DNA from: Persephonella sp. IF05-L8
Lineage (GTDB): Bacteria; Aquificota; Aquificia; Aquificales; Hydrogenothermaceae
Direction of reading: 5' to 3'
DNA length: 64,000 bases
NCBI RefSeq assembly: GCF_000703045.1
Contig: NZ_JNLJ01000001.1
Location: 521,001 to 585,000 of the forward strand
Below, in pieces: positions 8,139 to 16,701 of this stretch; positions within the stretch are counted from its first letter, which is position 1, and every line of letters begins with the position of its first letter. A program made the position numbers and the translations under genes. Under the pieces are notes generated by a model. It saw only the letters and a list, made by a program, of their open reading frames with translations. It did not search any database and was not told the origin of the DNA.

Positions 8139-8920
8139 ATCACTGTCCAGAAATGATTTAAACTGCCGATACCTTTACCTGTTTTCAGGGAGTTTTCTAT
8201 TGCTCCCTGGACATAGGCTCTGGCTATCCGTATAGCTTTTAAAGGTTCTACACCCTTTGCTATTAAAGCCGTTATTGCTGCCGAAAAAGTACAACCTGTT
8301 CCATGGGTGTTTTTGGTATCAACAAATGGGTATGTAAGAAAAATAAATTCATCATTGTATAAAACAACATCTGTAACTGTCCTATTCTGAGGAAGATGAC
8401 CACCTTTTATTATGACTGTTTCTGCACCTATTTTTTTTATCTCTCTTGCAGCTTTTTTCATATCTTCTATTGATGATATTTCTATACCTGTTATCACTTC
8501 TGCTTCATCTTTGTTAGGTGTGATTATGTAGCTTACAGGTATTATTTTTTGGATAAATATTTCTATTGCCTCTTCTTCAAGGAGAAATCTGCCATTTTTG
8601 GATTTTATTACAGTGTCAACAATTAGAGGAAATTTATATTTTTGCTGGATTTTGTAAACAACATCAATATTTTCCCTGTTCATTAACATTCCTGTTTTGG
8701 CAGCATCAATTCCGATATCTTCAGCTACAGATGATATCTGGGAATATAGGATTTCAGGTTCAACAGGATGGGTACTAATCACACCAAGACTGTTTTGAAC
8801 AGTTATAGCTGTTATAGCTGACATTCCATAAACACCAAAGGCAGAAAATACCTTCAAATCTGCCTGAATTCCTGCTCCACCACTATTATCAGAACCTGCT
8901 ATAGTTAAAGTTTTTTTCAT
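8135..8920 (-). CDS. thiD: Hydroxymethylpyrimidine / phosphomethylpyrimidine kinase
   Basis: Phosphorylates HMP and HMP-P in thiamine biosynthesis. A ribokinase-fold enzyme of 261 aa with the N-terminal signature AGSDNSGGAGIQADLK (residues 7-22) and the anion-hole motif GTGCTF near 207-212. It is the first gene of a two-gene unit with comF. No TPP riboswitch-like sequence is visible in the short (59-base) divergent region shared with the gene at 8980. Confidence 0.95.
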   Translation of the reverse strand: MKKTLTIAGSDNSGGAGIQADLKVFSAFGVYGMSAITAITVQNSLGVISTHPVEPEILYSQISSVAEDIGIDAAKTGMLMNRENIDVVYKIQQKYKFPLIVDTVIKSKNGRFLLEEEAIEIFIQKIIPVSYIITPNKDEAEVITGIEISSIEDMKKAAREIKKIGAETVIIKGGHLPQNRTVTDVVLYNDEFIFLTYPFVDTKNTHGTGCTFSAAITALIAKGVEPLKAIRIARAYVQGAIENSLKTGKGIGSLNHFWTVM

Positions 8921-8979
8921 AACCTAACCTAAATTATCCGAGTATATAATTTTATGATATTACTACAAATGGAGATTAA

Positions 8980-11517
8980 ATGAGGAAAGTTCTTATATTT
9001 TTCCTTTTAACTTTTTTATATGCCTACGGAGAAAAACTCAAGATAGTTTCAGATTATCCTCTTCCTTATAACAATATTCAAGAAATATACAATAAAACAA
9101 AAGATATAAACCTGATAATTGAGCTTTTAAAGAAAACGGATGATTTCTTAAAAATATACGCAAAAGATAATACGCTTTATCTGAAAAGAAAACTTTATGT
9201 TAAAGATGTAAAAATCCATGGAAATAAATCATTTTGGCGAAGAGAAATACTTGCAATTACAGGTATAGTTGAAGGTTATTCAATTGATTTTAATATCTTA
9301 CACAATATATATACCAGATTAAAAAAGTTTTATATGGATAATGGATTTCCTTTTGCCCAAATAACTGTTAAAGCAAATATAGATAAAACAGGAAATATTT
9401 ACATTATTCTTGATATATATGAAGGTGGTGAAAAGGAAATAAATGACTTCCTTATTTACACATCTTTTCCTGTTTCTGAGCATTTCAAAAAAGAAATGAT
9501 TAATACTCTTGGCGTAAAAAAGGGGGATATATTTAATTTATCTGCTATTACTACAGGTTTAGATAAACTCCAGAATTTTCTTTATGAAAAAGATTATTAC
9601 GATTCCTTTGTAAACCTTGTGAGCTTTAAACCTGCAAATAAATCTAAAGTGGACGTTATCTTATTTGTTGACCTTGGTATGAAATATAATATCCATTTTA
9701 CAGGGAACAGGTTTTTCTCCCAACAACAGCTAAAAAAGGTACTTACATTTGCTAAGAACGGTTTTAATTATTACCAGATAGTTCAGTCCACCGAAAACAT
9801 AGAAAATCTCTACAAAAAAAATGGATTTTTAGAGGTTACAGTCATTCCTTCCTATAAGGAATATTTTAAAGAGAATAAGACAGAAATATTTTTTCTAATC
9901 CATGAAGGTGAAAGATATAAAATCAGCAACATCAATATACAAACAGATATCCCAGAGATAAATAATTTTTTAAAAAAATTTCATGGAAAATTTTATAAAA
10001 AAGAAAAAATTTTAAATGTTTTAAAACAACTAAGAGAAAAATATTATAGAGAAGGATATCTGAACGTAAATTATTCTCTGGAGGAAAAAATAAATAAAAC
10101 AAACAAAACTGTATCACTATACCTGACCTTTCACAAAGGTAAAAAGTTTGTGATAAAAGATATTCAAATAAAAAATTTCTCCTACAAACCGGATATAAAA
10201 CTTCCTATACCTTATAACCCAAATAAAATTCTGGCATTACTTGATAAAACCAAAAGTAGGCTCAAGGATGAAGGCTATTTTGATGGTGATGCATTTCTTG
10301 ATGTAAAAATAAAACCAGCCGATGGAATTATTGAAACAGTAGTAATAATAGATGTAAAAAAAGGAGAAAGATACAAACAAGGAATAACCTTTATATATGG
10401 AACTCGCCATCTTTCTCCAAAAATGATTATAAATAACCTCTCCAAAGATAAATACTATTCCAAAAAAGAATTTGATAACGAACTTGATTTTATGTATTAT
10501 ACCTCCTTGTTTGATGCTATAAATCCTTATCTAAAGATAGACAAAAAAAGAAAAGAAGTTGAAAAAGCATATATACTCCACGAAGACAAAAGAGGCTCTT
10601 TCCAGGGCAGTTTTGGTTATAATACAGAGCAAAAGCTCAAACTATCAGCTGCAATTAATCTAAAAAACTTATTTAAATATGGATTTGAAACCTCCTCCTA
10701 TATTGAGAAAAATGATTTAGGCTGGTATTACAGATTTACATTCGGAAACAGACTATTACCTAAAAGAACAGGCTTATTTCTATCATATATCCGAAATTAT
10801 GAGTATCATCGTATATTTGACCTTGAAACCCAAGGATTTGAACTTAAAGTTCAAAGAAAGCCTAATAAGTGGGTTGAACAGACAATTTCCCTCCAGTATA
10901 TGAGAAACTCACTAAAAAACCAGAATATATACCCAGACAACTTCTTCAAAACATTAAAACTACGCTTATCCTTTATAGATAACCATAGAGAACCAAGAGT
11001 AAATCCTCGTCATGGATATATTATTACAGGAGCCTTAACAAAGGAATTTCAGGATATAAACTATTTTAAATTATATACAACAGGTAGATATTATCTGTCT
11101 TATGCATTTTTAACCTGGACCCAAAAATTAAGCTTTGGGCATATATTCAAAAAAAATGAGCAGCTACCTCCTTCTGAAAGATTTTTTCTGGGAGGAGTTT
11201 CCAGTTTTAGAGGTTTTGGATACGAAAATGTAGCAGGGAAAAAAGGACAAGGAGGAAACACTCTTTTACTTATAAACAATGAAATTAGATACCCTCTCTT
11301 CCCTTCCGTAAATCTTTTTGGATTTGTATTCATGGATATAGGAAATGTTTATGAAAAATTTAATCAGATAGGCGGCACCCTCAGGAAAACAGCTGGTACC
11401 GGTGCATACATACCAACTCCTGTAGGCTCATTTCTAATAGATATTGCATTCAAGCTTGATAGACAACCTGGTGAAGACCTTTACAGATTGGAATTTAGTA
11501 TTAATACTCTATTTTAG
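8980..11517 (+). CDS. BamA/TamA-family outer membrane protein assembly factor
   Basis: Omp85-superfamily protein of 845 aa. A signal peptide (about residues 1-17, ending YAYG) precedes a long run of POTRA-like repeats (about 70-540), several containing the G-N-x-F/V-F pattern (HGNKSFW, FTGNRFF). A C-terminal beta-barrel covers about 550-845. The barrel has the L6 signature GGVSSFRGFGYENVAG near 740-754 and ends in phenylalanine. It inserts beta-barrel proteins into the outer membrane. BamA is favoured by length, but TamA is not excluded. The start ATG follows TGGAG, and a -10-like TATAAT lies at 8945-8950. tatB follows closely. Confidence 0.88.
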   Translation: MRKVLIFFLLTFLYAYGEKLKIVSDYPLPYNNIQEIYNKTKDINLIIELLKKTDDFLKIYAKDNTLYLKRKLYVKDVKIHGNKSFWRREILAITGIVEGYSIDFNILHNIYTRLKKFYMDNGFPFAQITVKANIDKTGNIYIILDIYEGGEKEINDFLIYTSFPVSEHFKKEMINTLGVKKGDIFNLSAITTGLDKLQNFLYEKDYYDSFVNLVSFKPANKSKVDVILFVDLGMKYNIHFTGNRFFSQQQLKKVLTFAKNGFNYYQIVQSTENIENLYKKNGFLEVTVIPSYKEYFKENKTEIFFLIHEGERYKISNINIQTDIPEINNFLKKFHGKFYKKEKILNVLKQLREKYYREGYLNVNYSLEEKINKTNKTVSLYLTFHKGKKFVIKDIQIKNFSYKPDIKLPIPYNPNKILALLDKTKSRLKDEGYFDGDAFLDVKIKPADGIIETVVIIDVKKGERYKQGITFIYGTRHLSPKMIINNLSKDKYYSKKEFDNELDFMYYTSLFDAINPYLKIDKKRKEVEKAYILHEDKRGSFQGSFGYNTEQKLKLSAAINLKNLFKYGFETSSYIEKNDLGWYYRFTFGNRLLPKRTGLFLSYIRNYEYHRIFDLETQGFELKVQRKPNKWVEQTISLQYMRNSLKNQNIYPDNFFKTLKLRLSFIDNHREPRVNPRHGYIITGALTKEFQDINYFKLYTTGRYYLSYAFLTWTQKLSFGHIFKKNEQLPPSERFFLGGVSSFRGFGYENVAGKKGQGGNTLLLINNEIRYPLFPSVNLFGFVFMDIGNVYEKFNQIGGTLRKTAGTGAYIPTPVGSFLIDIAFKLDRQPGEDLYRLEFSINTLF

Positions 11518-11554
11518 GATATAATTGAATTTATTTAACAATATGGAGTTTACT

Positions 11555-11893
11555 ATGTTTGGTGGTATAGGATTATCTGAAATATTATTAATTTTTGTAG
11601 TTGCCTTACTGGTTCTGGGTCCCAAAAGACTTCCTGAACTTGCAAAAACATTAGGCAGATTTTACCGAGAAATCCGGTCTACAGTAGATGAAGTAAAAGA
11701 AGTTATAGTGGAAGAACCCCAAAAGCAAAAACACACCCAGCAGTATATTCCACCAAATTTAGATGATGAAATTGAAACAGAAATTAATGAGGACAACAAA
11801 GAAAAACTCAAAAAGAACCTACAAGGAGAAAAAATATCCTTTAAGAAAAAACAGGAGAATGAAATAAATGAGCGAGAAGATAAAAAGTCCTGA
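11555..11893 (+). CDS. tatB: Sec-independent protein translocase TatB/TatA-type subunit
   Basis: A single N-terminal membrane helix (about residues 5-21) followed by the GPKRLPELAKTLGR hinge and amphipathic helix, then a charged, disordered tail. This is the Tat A/B architecture. Length (112 aa) and position ahead of tatC suggest TatB. Of the possible in-frame starts, ATG 11555 was chosen: GGAG lies six bases upstream and the protein then starts MFGGIGLSE, as family members do. The end overlaps the tatC start by 26 bases. Confidence 0.88.
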   Translation: MFGGIGLSEILLIFVVALLVLGPKRLPELAKTLGRFYREIRSTVDEVKEVIVEEPQKQKHTQQYIPPNLDDEIETEINEDNKEKLKKNLQGEKISFKKKQENEINEREDKKS

Positions 11894-12635
11894 AGAATTT
11901 GAAGCACCTATTACAGAACATCTGGCAGAACTTAGAATAAGACTTTTTAGAAGTTTAGTAGCTATTATAGCAGGCACACTGCTTGTATTTGTAAAGGTTG
12001 ATATTTTCTTTGAAATTTTTAAAGAGCCTTTAAAAAAGGCTTTTCCTGACTTAAAACTGGTAGCACTTACACCGACGGAATCATTTTTTACTGCATTTAA
12101 AATAGCCCTTTTGGTAGGTTTTGTGGTTGCCTCACCTTTTGTTTTTTATCAGATATGGAAATTTATAGAACCTGCCCTTTATGAAGAAGAGAAAAAACTT
12201 GTTGTTCCTTTTGTATTCTTCACTACAGTTTTTTTCATTTCAGGAGCATTGTTTGCCTATTTTGGAGTTTTGCCACTGGCAATTAAATTTTTATTAACCT
12301 TTGGTTATACCCAGCTTGATGTTGAAGCAATGATATCGGTTAGCTCATATATATCTTTTGTTGTAAGACTTATTCTGGCTTTCGGGATTACATTTGAACT
12401 TCCCGTTATTCTTTCACTACTTGCACGACTTGGTCTTGTTACACCAGAAGCCTTATCCCGATTTCGTCCCTATTTTGTTATTGCTGCTTTTACACTTGCT
12501 GCTTTCCTGACACCACCAGATATCGTAAGTCAGGTATTTCTGGCAATGCCTTTAATCGTATTTTATGAGATATCTATCATTATGGCAAAAATTCTTTATC
12601 CTCGCAGCGAAAGGAGTAGAGAAAATCAGGTATAA
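11868..12635 (+). CDS. tatC: Sec-independent protein translocase TatC
   Basis: Six-helix membrane protein that recognises twin-arginine signal peptides and, with TatB, forms the Tat receptor. The conserved N-terminal ITEHLAELRIRLFRS and the first periplasmic loop LTPTESFFTAFKIA are present; 255 aa is the usual length. It overlaps tatB by 26 bases. No obvious terminator follows. The AT-rich gap 12636-12767 probably holds the promoter of the next gene. Confidence 0.95.
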   Translation: MSEKIKSPEEFEAPITEHLAELRIRLFRSLVAIIAGTLLVFVKVDIFFEIFKEPLKKAFPDLKLVALTPTESFFTAFKIALLVGFVVASPFVFYQIWKFIEPALYEEEKKLVVPFVFFTTVFFISGALFAYFGVLPLAIKFLLTFGYTQLDVEAMISVSSYISFVVRLILAFGITFELPVILSLLARLGLVTPEALSRFRPYFVIAAFTLAAFLTPPDIVSQVFLAMPLIVFYEISIIMAKILYPRSERSRENQV

Positions 12636-12767
12636 CACTGGCTTTATCCTTAAAGTAAGTGTATATTATTTTCCAAAATATAATTAAGAATAGTTATAAA
12701 TATTAAAAAAATATAAATTTTATATTTATAGGGATATTGGGAGTACTGACCTGTATAGGAGGGAAAA

Positions 12768-13376
12768 GTGGAAATAGATTTAAAAAATTTAGACGCAAAA
12801 CAGATATACAAATTAATGACAAGTATAATAGTACCCCGTCCAATAGCCTGGGTATCCACTATAAGCAAAGATGGAGTTTATAACCTGGCTCCCTTTAGTT
12901 ATTTTGCCGGCATATCATCTGACCCCCCTCTTTTATTAATATCAGTAGGTAGGAAGGACACCAAAGAAAAAAAAGATACCTGGCAAAATATAGAAGAAAC
13001 TGGGGAATTTGTTGTAAATATGGTTACCAAAGAAATACTTGAAAAAATGAATATAACAGCATTACCTTTTGATAGAGAGATTGATGAATTTGAAAAAGCA
13101 GGTCTTACCCCTGTTCCTTCCTCAGTAGTCAGAGCACCCAGAGTTAAAGAAGCACCTGTAAATATTGAGTGTAAGAGTTTTGAGATTATCCAGATAGGCA
13201 AAATGGGAATAATTCTGGGGGAAATATTAAAAGTTCATGTAAAAGAGGATATACTAAATGAGAAAGGTTATGTAGATACAACTAAACTGCAAATAATAGG
13301 AAGACTTGGAGGTGCAAATTACTGTATTATCACAGAAGAAAACACTATTGAACTTAAAAGGCCAGATAAGAGGTAA
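12768..13376 (+). CDS. Flavin reductase-like FMN-binding protein
   Basis: A 202 aa protein with the split-barrel flavin reductase pattern: SIIVPRPIAWVSTI near residues 19-32, NLAPFSYFAGISSDPPLL near 39-56 and GEFVVNMV near 80-87. Members bind FMN and act as flavin reductases or flavoredoxins; the physiological partner is unknown. It starts at GTG with TAGGAGGG four bases upstream. It is 3 bases ahead of the Fur-family gene, suggesting an operon of redox or metal function. Confidence 0.85.
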   Translation: MEIDLKNLDAKQIYKLMTSIIVPRPIAWVSTISKDGVYNLAPFSYFAGISSDPPLLLISVGRKDTKEKKDTWQNIEETGEFVVNMVTKEILEKMNITALPFDREIDEFEKAGLTPVPSSVVRAPRVKEAPVNIECKSFEIIQIGKMGIILGEILKVHVKEDILNEKGYVDTTKLQIIGRLGGANYCIITEENTIELKRPDKR

Positions 13377-13379
13377 GCA

Positions 13380-13820
13380 ATGAATAGAAGACAGGCTTTA
13401 AAAGAATTTAAGCAAACAATTAAAAATTTAGGTCTAAAATACACTCCACAACGGGAAAAAGTCTTCAAAGCAATACTAAATATTAGGGGACATTTTGAAA
13501 TTGAACAACTGGTTCATAAAATACAATCCAAAAATATAAATGTATCAAGGGCAACAGTTTACAGAACCTTAGAAATATTAAAAGAACTTGGATACGTAAG
13601 GGAAGTTATAAAATTTAAAAACAAAACCATTTATGAAATAAATTTAAAAGAACACCATAACCACCTAATATGTACCAAATGTGGAAAAATTATAGAATTC
13701 CATTCAGACAAAATAGAAGAATTACAAGAAAAAATCTGTCAAAAATATAACTTTAAGCCAGAATTCCATAGATTAGAAATATTCGGTCTATGCGAAAAAT
13801 GTCAGAAAAAAAAGAAATAA
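13380..13820 (+). CDS. Fur-family transcriptional regulator
   Basis: A 146 aa Fur/PerR-type repressor. A winged helix with the recognition segment VSRATVYRTLEILKELGYV lies around residues 54-72. The metal-binding dimerisation domain has HHNHLICTKCGK and a second CEKC near the C-terminus, forming a Cys4 structural zinc site. Fur, PerR and Zur cannot be separated by eye. It overlaps mobA by 31 bases, an unusually long overlap. Confidence 0.9.
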   Translation: MNRRQALKEFKQTIKNLGLKYTPQREKVFKAILNIRGHFEIEQLVHKIQSKNINVSRATVYRTLEILKELGYVREVIKFKNKTIYEINLKEHHNHLICTKCGKIIEFHSDKIEELQEKICQKYNFKPEFHRLEIFGLCEKCQKKKK

Positions 13821-14425
13821 CAACCATACTGCTTGCAGGTGGACAAAGCAAGCGTATGGGAAAAGACAAGGCATTTTTGAAGCTAAACGGAAAAACATTC
13901 TTTCGGATAATTATAGAAAAAATCTCAAAATACTCTAATCAGATAATTATTTCTACAAACAAAGACAAGAATTTGTATTTACCTGATATAAGCGACTTAA
14001 CAATACACCCTTTATTTGTAAAAGATAAAAACCCCTATTCAGGACCTTTAAACGGTATTATAAGTTGCATTCCATATGTAAAAAATAAATTTATTTTCAT
14101 AGCAACTTGCGATACACCATTATTAAACCCTGATTTAATTCCTTTTCTTTCGGATAAAATAAACAACTATGATGCAGTAATTCCTGTAATAAATGAAAAA
14201 AAACAATTTCTAAACACCATTTATACTAAAAATGCCCTTAATATTGCTAATAACCTGTATAGCGCAGGAAAACGTTCTCTTTATGCCTGGACAAACCTAC
14301 TAAATGTAAAGGAAATCCACCAAAAAGAATTAGAAGCAGTGAAGAACTCTTTACTTTCATACTGGAGCATTAACACACCGGAAGACTACACGAGGTTGCT
14401 GGATATATGGCACAAATATTACTAA
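13790..14425 (+). CDS. mobA: Molybdenum cofactor guanylyltransferase
   Basis: Transfers GMP to molybdopterin, giving the MGD cofactor used by nitrate reductase and related enzymes. The nucleotide-binding signature LAGGQSKRMGKDKAFL (residues 15-30) and a CDTPLL motif near 106-111 are present; 211 aa is typical. The start may be ATG 13790 or 13799; both lie within the Fur-family gene and neither has a strong ribosome site, suggesting coupling. The 3' end overlaps the TonB receptor gene by 19 bases. Confidence 0.9.
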   Translation: MRKMSEKKEITTILLAGGQSKRMGKDKAFLKLNGKTFFRIIIEKISKYSNQIIISTNKDKNLYLPDISDLTIHPLFVKDKNPYSGPLNGIISCIPYVKNKFIFIATCDTPLLNPDLIPFLSDKINNYDAVIPVINEKKQFLNTIYTKNALNIANNLYSAGKRSLYAWTNLLNVKEIHQKELEAVKNSLLSYWSINTPEDYTRLLDIWHKYY

Positions 14426-16260
14426 CAGTCTTTTTAGTTCTAAGTTTTATTTCTTATGGGCAAAGTTTGGAAAAGTTATTAGATAAATATGCAGAACTTA
14501 ATAAACTTTATAAAAAAACCATTCAAGAAACAGAAGGTCATCTTATCCTATTTACCAGAGAAGATATACAAAAACTTCAAGCTTACAAGTTATCTGACAT
14601 ACTTAAATACATAAGATACTTTACTCTGATAAGAAACCAGTATGGAGAAAACGTCCTCTCCTATGCTTCTGTATATCCTTTAGAAAACTCAACAATAAGA
14701 CTGTTTATAAATGACCATGAAATCAGCGGTATTTATAAAAAAACTCCACTCTCCTTATGGGCAGATATGCCGCTGGACAATGTAGACCATATAGAGATTT
14801 ATCAGGGGGAAAGTGCCCTGAAATTTAATAATGAAGCTGCAGGGATGATTATAAAAGTATATACAAAAAGACCAGAAACAGAAAATACGAAAACTATAAG
14901 AGTATCTACATCCACACGCAAAGATTATTCTTTTTCAGTATATATTGCAGGAGAAACTTCTGCTGAAAGTTCAGCATTTTTGCTGATAAATAGAGAAACT
15001 TATAAGTCCAAAAAGTATCTCTCTGACCTACAAATTAATAATCGCTACTATTATATAAGTGGGGGATTTTATCTCCCAAGGCTATCTATAGAAACAGGCA
15101 TAGCTATAAAAGGCTCAAATAACTTTCGTGGAGATACCCTAATAAGCAAGCCAGAATACTCCGACAGTCAGTCGTCCCACGGATACATTTCCATATCCAG
15201 ATTATTATCCACTGAACTAAAGTTAAAATTAAGATTTTATGCTGACAAAATAAACACATCTGAATATGAAAAGGGAGATTTATCAAATCCCGTTTTTATA
15301 CGATATCCCCCTTTATTAGTCTCTTCCTACTCTAAACAAATAAACTCAACAAAAATTGGGACAGAAATTGTCGGAGAATATCAAAAAAATAAAACAAAAC
15401 TCTTTTATGGAACAAAAATCCAATACTCCCGATACAGACTAATCCAGCAAATACCATTTACCAACTTAACAGATAGGAACTGGGAAAACTATCGTTCTTT
15501 TTATATAGAAAATGTCTATAATTTAAAACCTAAACTTGGCCTGGTAGCAGGTATAAAATACGAAAACACAGAAAGAGGATATGGACAAGACATAGAAGGA
15601 ATAATATGGCGAATTGGCTTAGTTTATCTAATAAATAAATTAGACTATTTCAAATTATTCTTATCCAGGTATTACACTCCCCCTTCTTTTATTGAAACAC
15701 ACTCCAACCACAACTTAAAAAAGCAAGAAAACAAAAGTCTAACATTAGAATATTCTGCAATCTATCCTATAGGCAAATTAACAATAACAGCTGGAACATT
15801 CATCATTAAAGACAGTATTCTTATTTCCCCTTCTACATATAACTATATAAACACACCAGAAAAACTAAAATACTACTTCTGGTCTGTTGAATACCACAAA
15901 AATTTTCTTCAAGGAAACTATATAACTACTATGTACTTCAAAGTTTATCCTACAGAAGAAAAATACAAAACCATCTCCTCAGAAGGAGGATTAATAAGAT
16001 TAGGGAAACAACATAAAAATTACTCAGTTTTTATAGAAAACATATACAGAAAAGGCTATAGCTTTTATGGAATATGGATTAAATCAGGAGCTGAATTAAA
16101 TGCAGGTATAAAAATAAACCTAACGGAGAACACAAAAATTGCGATAAAAGGCTCTAACCTCTTAACAAAGGCCATTAAAACACCCTTGCTAATTGATAAA
16201 AATATACAGGTTTCCCAGGAAGATAAAAGAGTATTAATTACACTGGAAAAGGATTTTTAG
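14407..16260 (+). CDS. TonB-dependent outer membrane receptor
   Basis: A 617 aa outer-membrane receptor. Signal peptide about residues 1-20 (ends SYGQS), plug domain about 45-155 (IQKLQAYKLSDILKYI; IEIYQGESALKFN), then a beta-barrel rich in alternating aromatic strands, ending in KDF as outer-membrane barrels do. No clear TonB box was seen, and the substrate is unknown. The two downstream genes are tightly linked (3 bases, then a 4-base overlap), suggesting a sensing module rather than simple nutrient uptake. Confidence 0.85.
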   Translation: MAQILLTVFLVLSFISYGQSLEKLLDKYAELNKLYKKTIQETEGHLILFTREDIQKLQAYKLSDILKYIRYFTLIRNQYGENVLSYASVYPLENSTIRLFINDHEISGIYKKTPLSLWADMPLDNVDHIEIYQGESALKFNNEAAGMIIKVYTKRPETENTKTIRVSTSTRKDYSFSVYIAGETSAESSAFLLINRETYKSKKYLSDLQINNRYYYISGGFYLPRLSIETGIAIKGSNNFRGDTLISKPEYSDSQSSHGYISISRLLSTELKLKLRFYADKINTSEYEKGDLSNPVFIRYPPLLVSSYSKQINSTKIGTEIVGEYQKNKTKLFYGTKIQYSRYRLIQQIPFTNLTDRNWENYRSFYIENVYNLKPKLGLVAGIKYENTERGYGQDIEGIIWRIGLVYLINKLDYFKLFLSRYYTPPSFIETHSNHNLKKQENKSLTLEYSAIYPIGKLTITAGTFIIKDSILISPSTYNYINTPEKLKYYFWSVEYHKNFLQGNYITTMYFKVYPTEEKYKTISSEGGLIRLGKQHKNYSVFIENIYRKGYSFYGIWIKSGAELNAGIKINLTENTKIAIKGSNLLTKAIKTPLLIDKNIQVSQEDKRVLITLEKDF

Positions 16261-16263
16261 TAG

Positions 16264-16701
16264 ATGCTGAGGAATATACTAATCTGGATTTTTATTATTT
16301 GCTCTGCAGCTTTTGGATACGAAAAGGAAATCCATAAGATAGAAGCTGAAATAATTTCTAAAATGGTTAATATCCTTATCAAAAAAAACAAAAAGGTTAG
16401 AGTATCAGTCTCTACAGATTTAAAATATATCCTGAAATATTCTAAAATACTATCTCATCAGCGTGATTGTACAAAAGCTGAAATACTAATTACAGGAGAT
16501 GAAAATCTATTGAAGAGGTGCAAGAAACCTGCAATAGTTACAAAATATTACCTTTTGAAGAAGTACAAAAATGCAATAGGAGCTATTTACTGGAAGAAAG
16601 GAAGACCTAATGTGGTTTTTGTAAAAGACAGACTGAAATTGTTTAATATTCAGCTACCAGACCGGTATAAAAAATATTTAGAAAGGGAAAAAAACCTGTG
16701 A
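16264..16701 (+). CDS. Small secreted protein, possibly YfiR-like
   Basis: A 145 aa protein with a clear signal peptide (about residues 1-18, ending AAFG) and a basic mature domain. Two cysteines occur, near 72 (RDCTKAEILITG) and 86 (LLKRCKKP). The alternation of short strands and helices resembles the small periplasmic proteins (YfiR/DUF4154-type) found beside c-di-GMP enzymes, but similarity is too weak to name it. It sits between a TonB receptor and a GGDEF-EAL protein whose start overlaps it by 4 bases (GTGA). Confidence 0.7.
   Translation: MLRNILIWIFIICSAAFGYEKEIHKIEAEIISKMVNILIKKNKKVRVSVSTDLKYILKYSKILSHQRDCTKAEILITGDENLLKRCKKPAIVTKYYLLKKYKNAIGAIYWKKGRPNVVFVKDRLKLFNIQLPDRYKKYLEREKNL

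Noticed and set aside
8861..8980. TPP riboswitch before thiD
   Set aside because: The divergent gap is about 60 bases and lacks the thi-box core.
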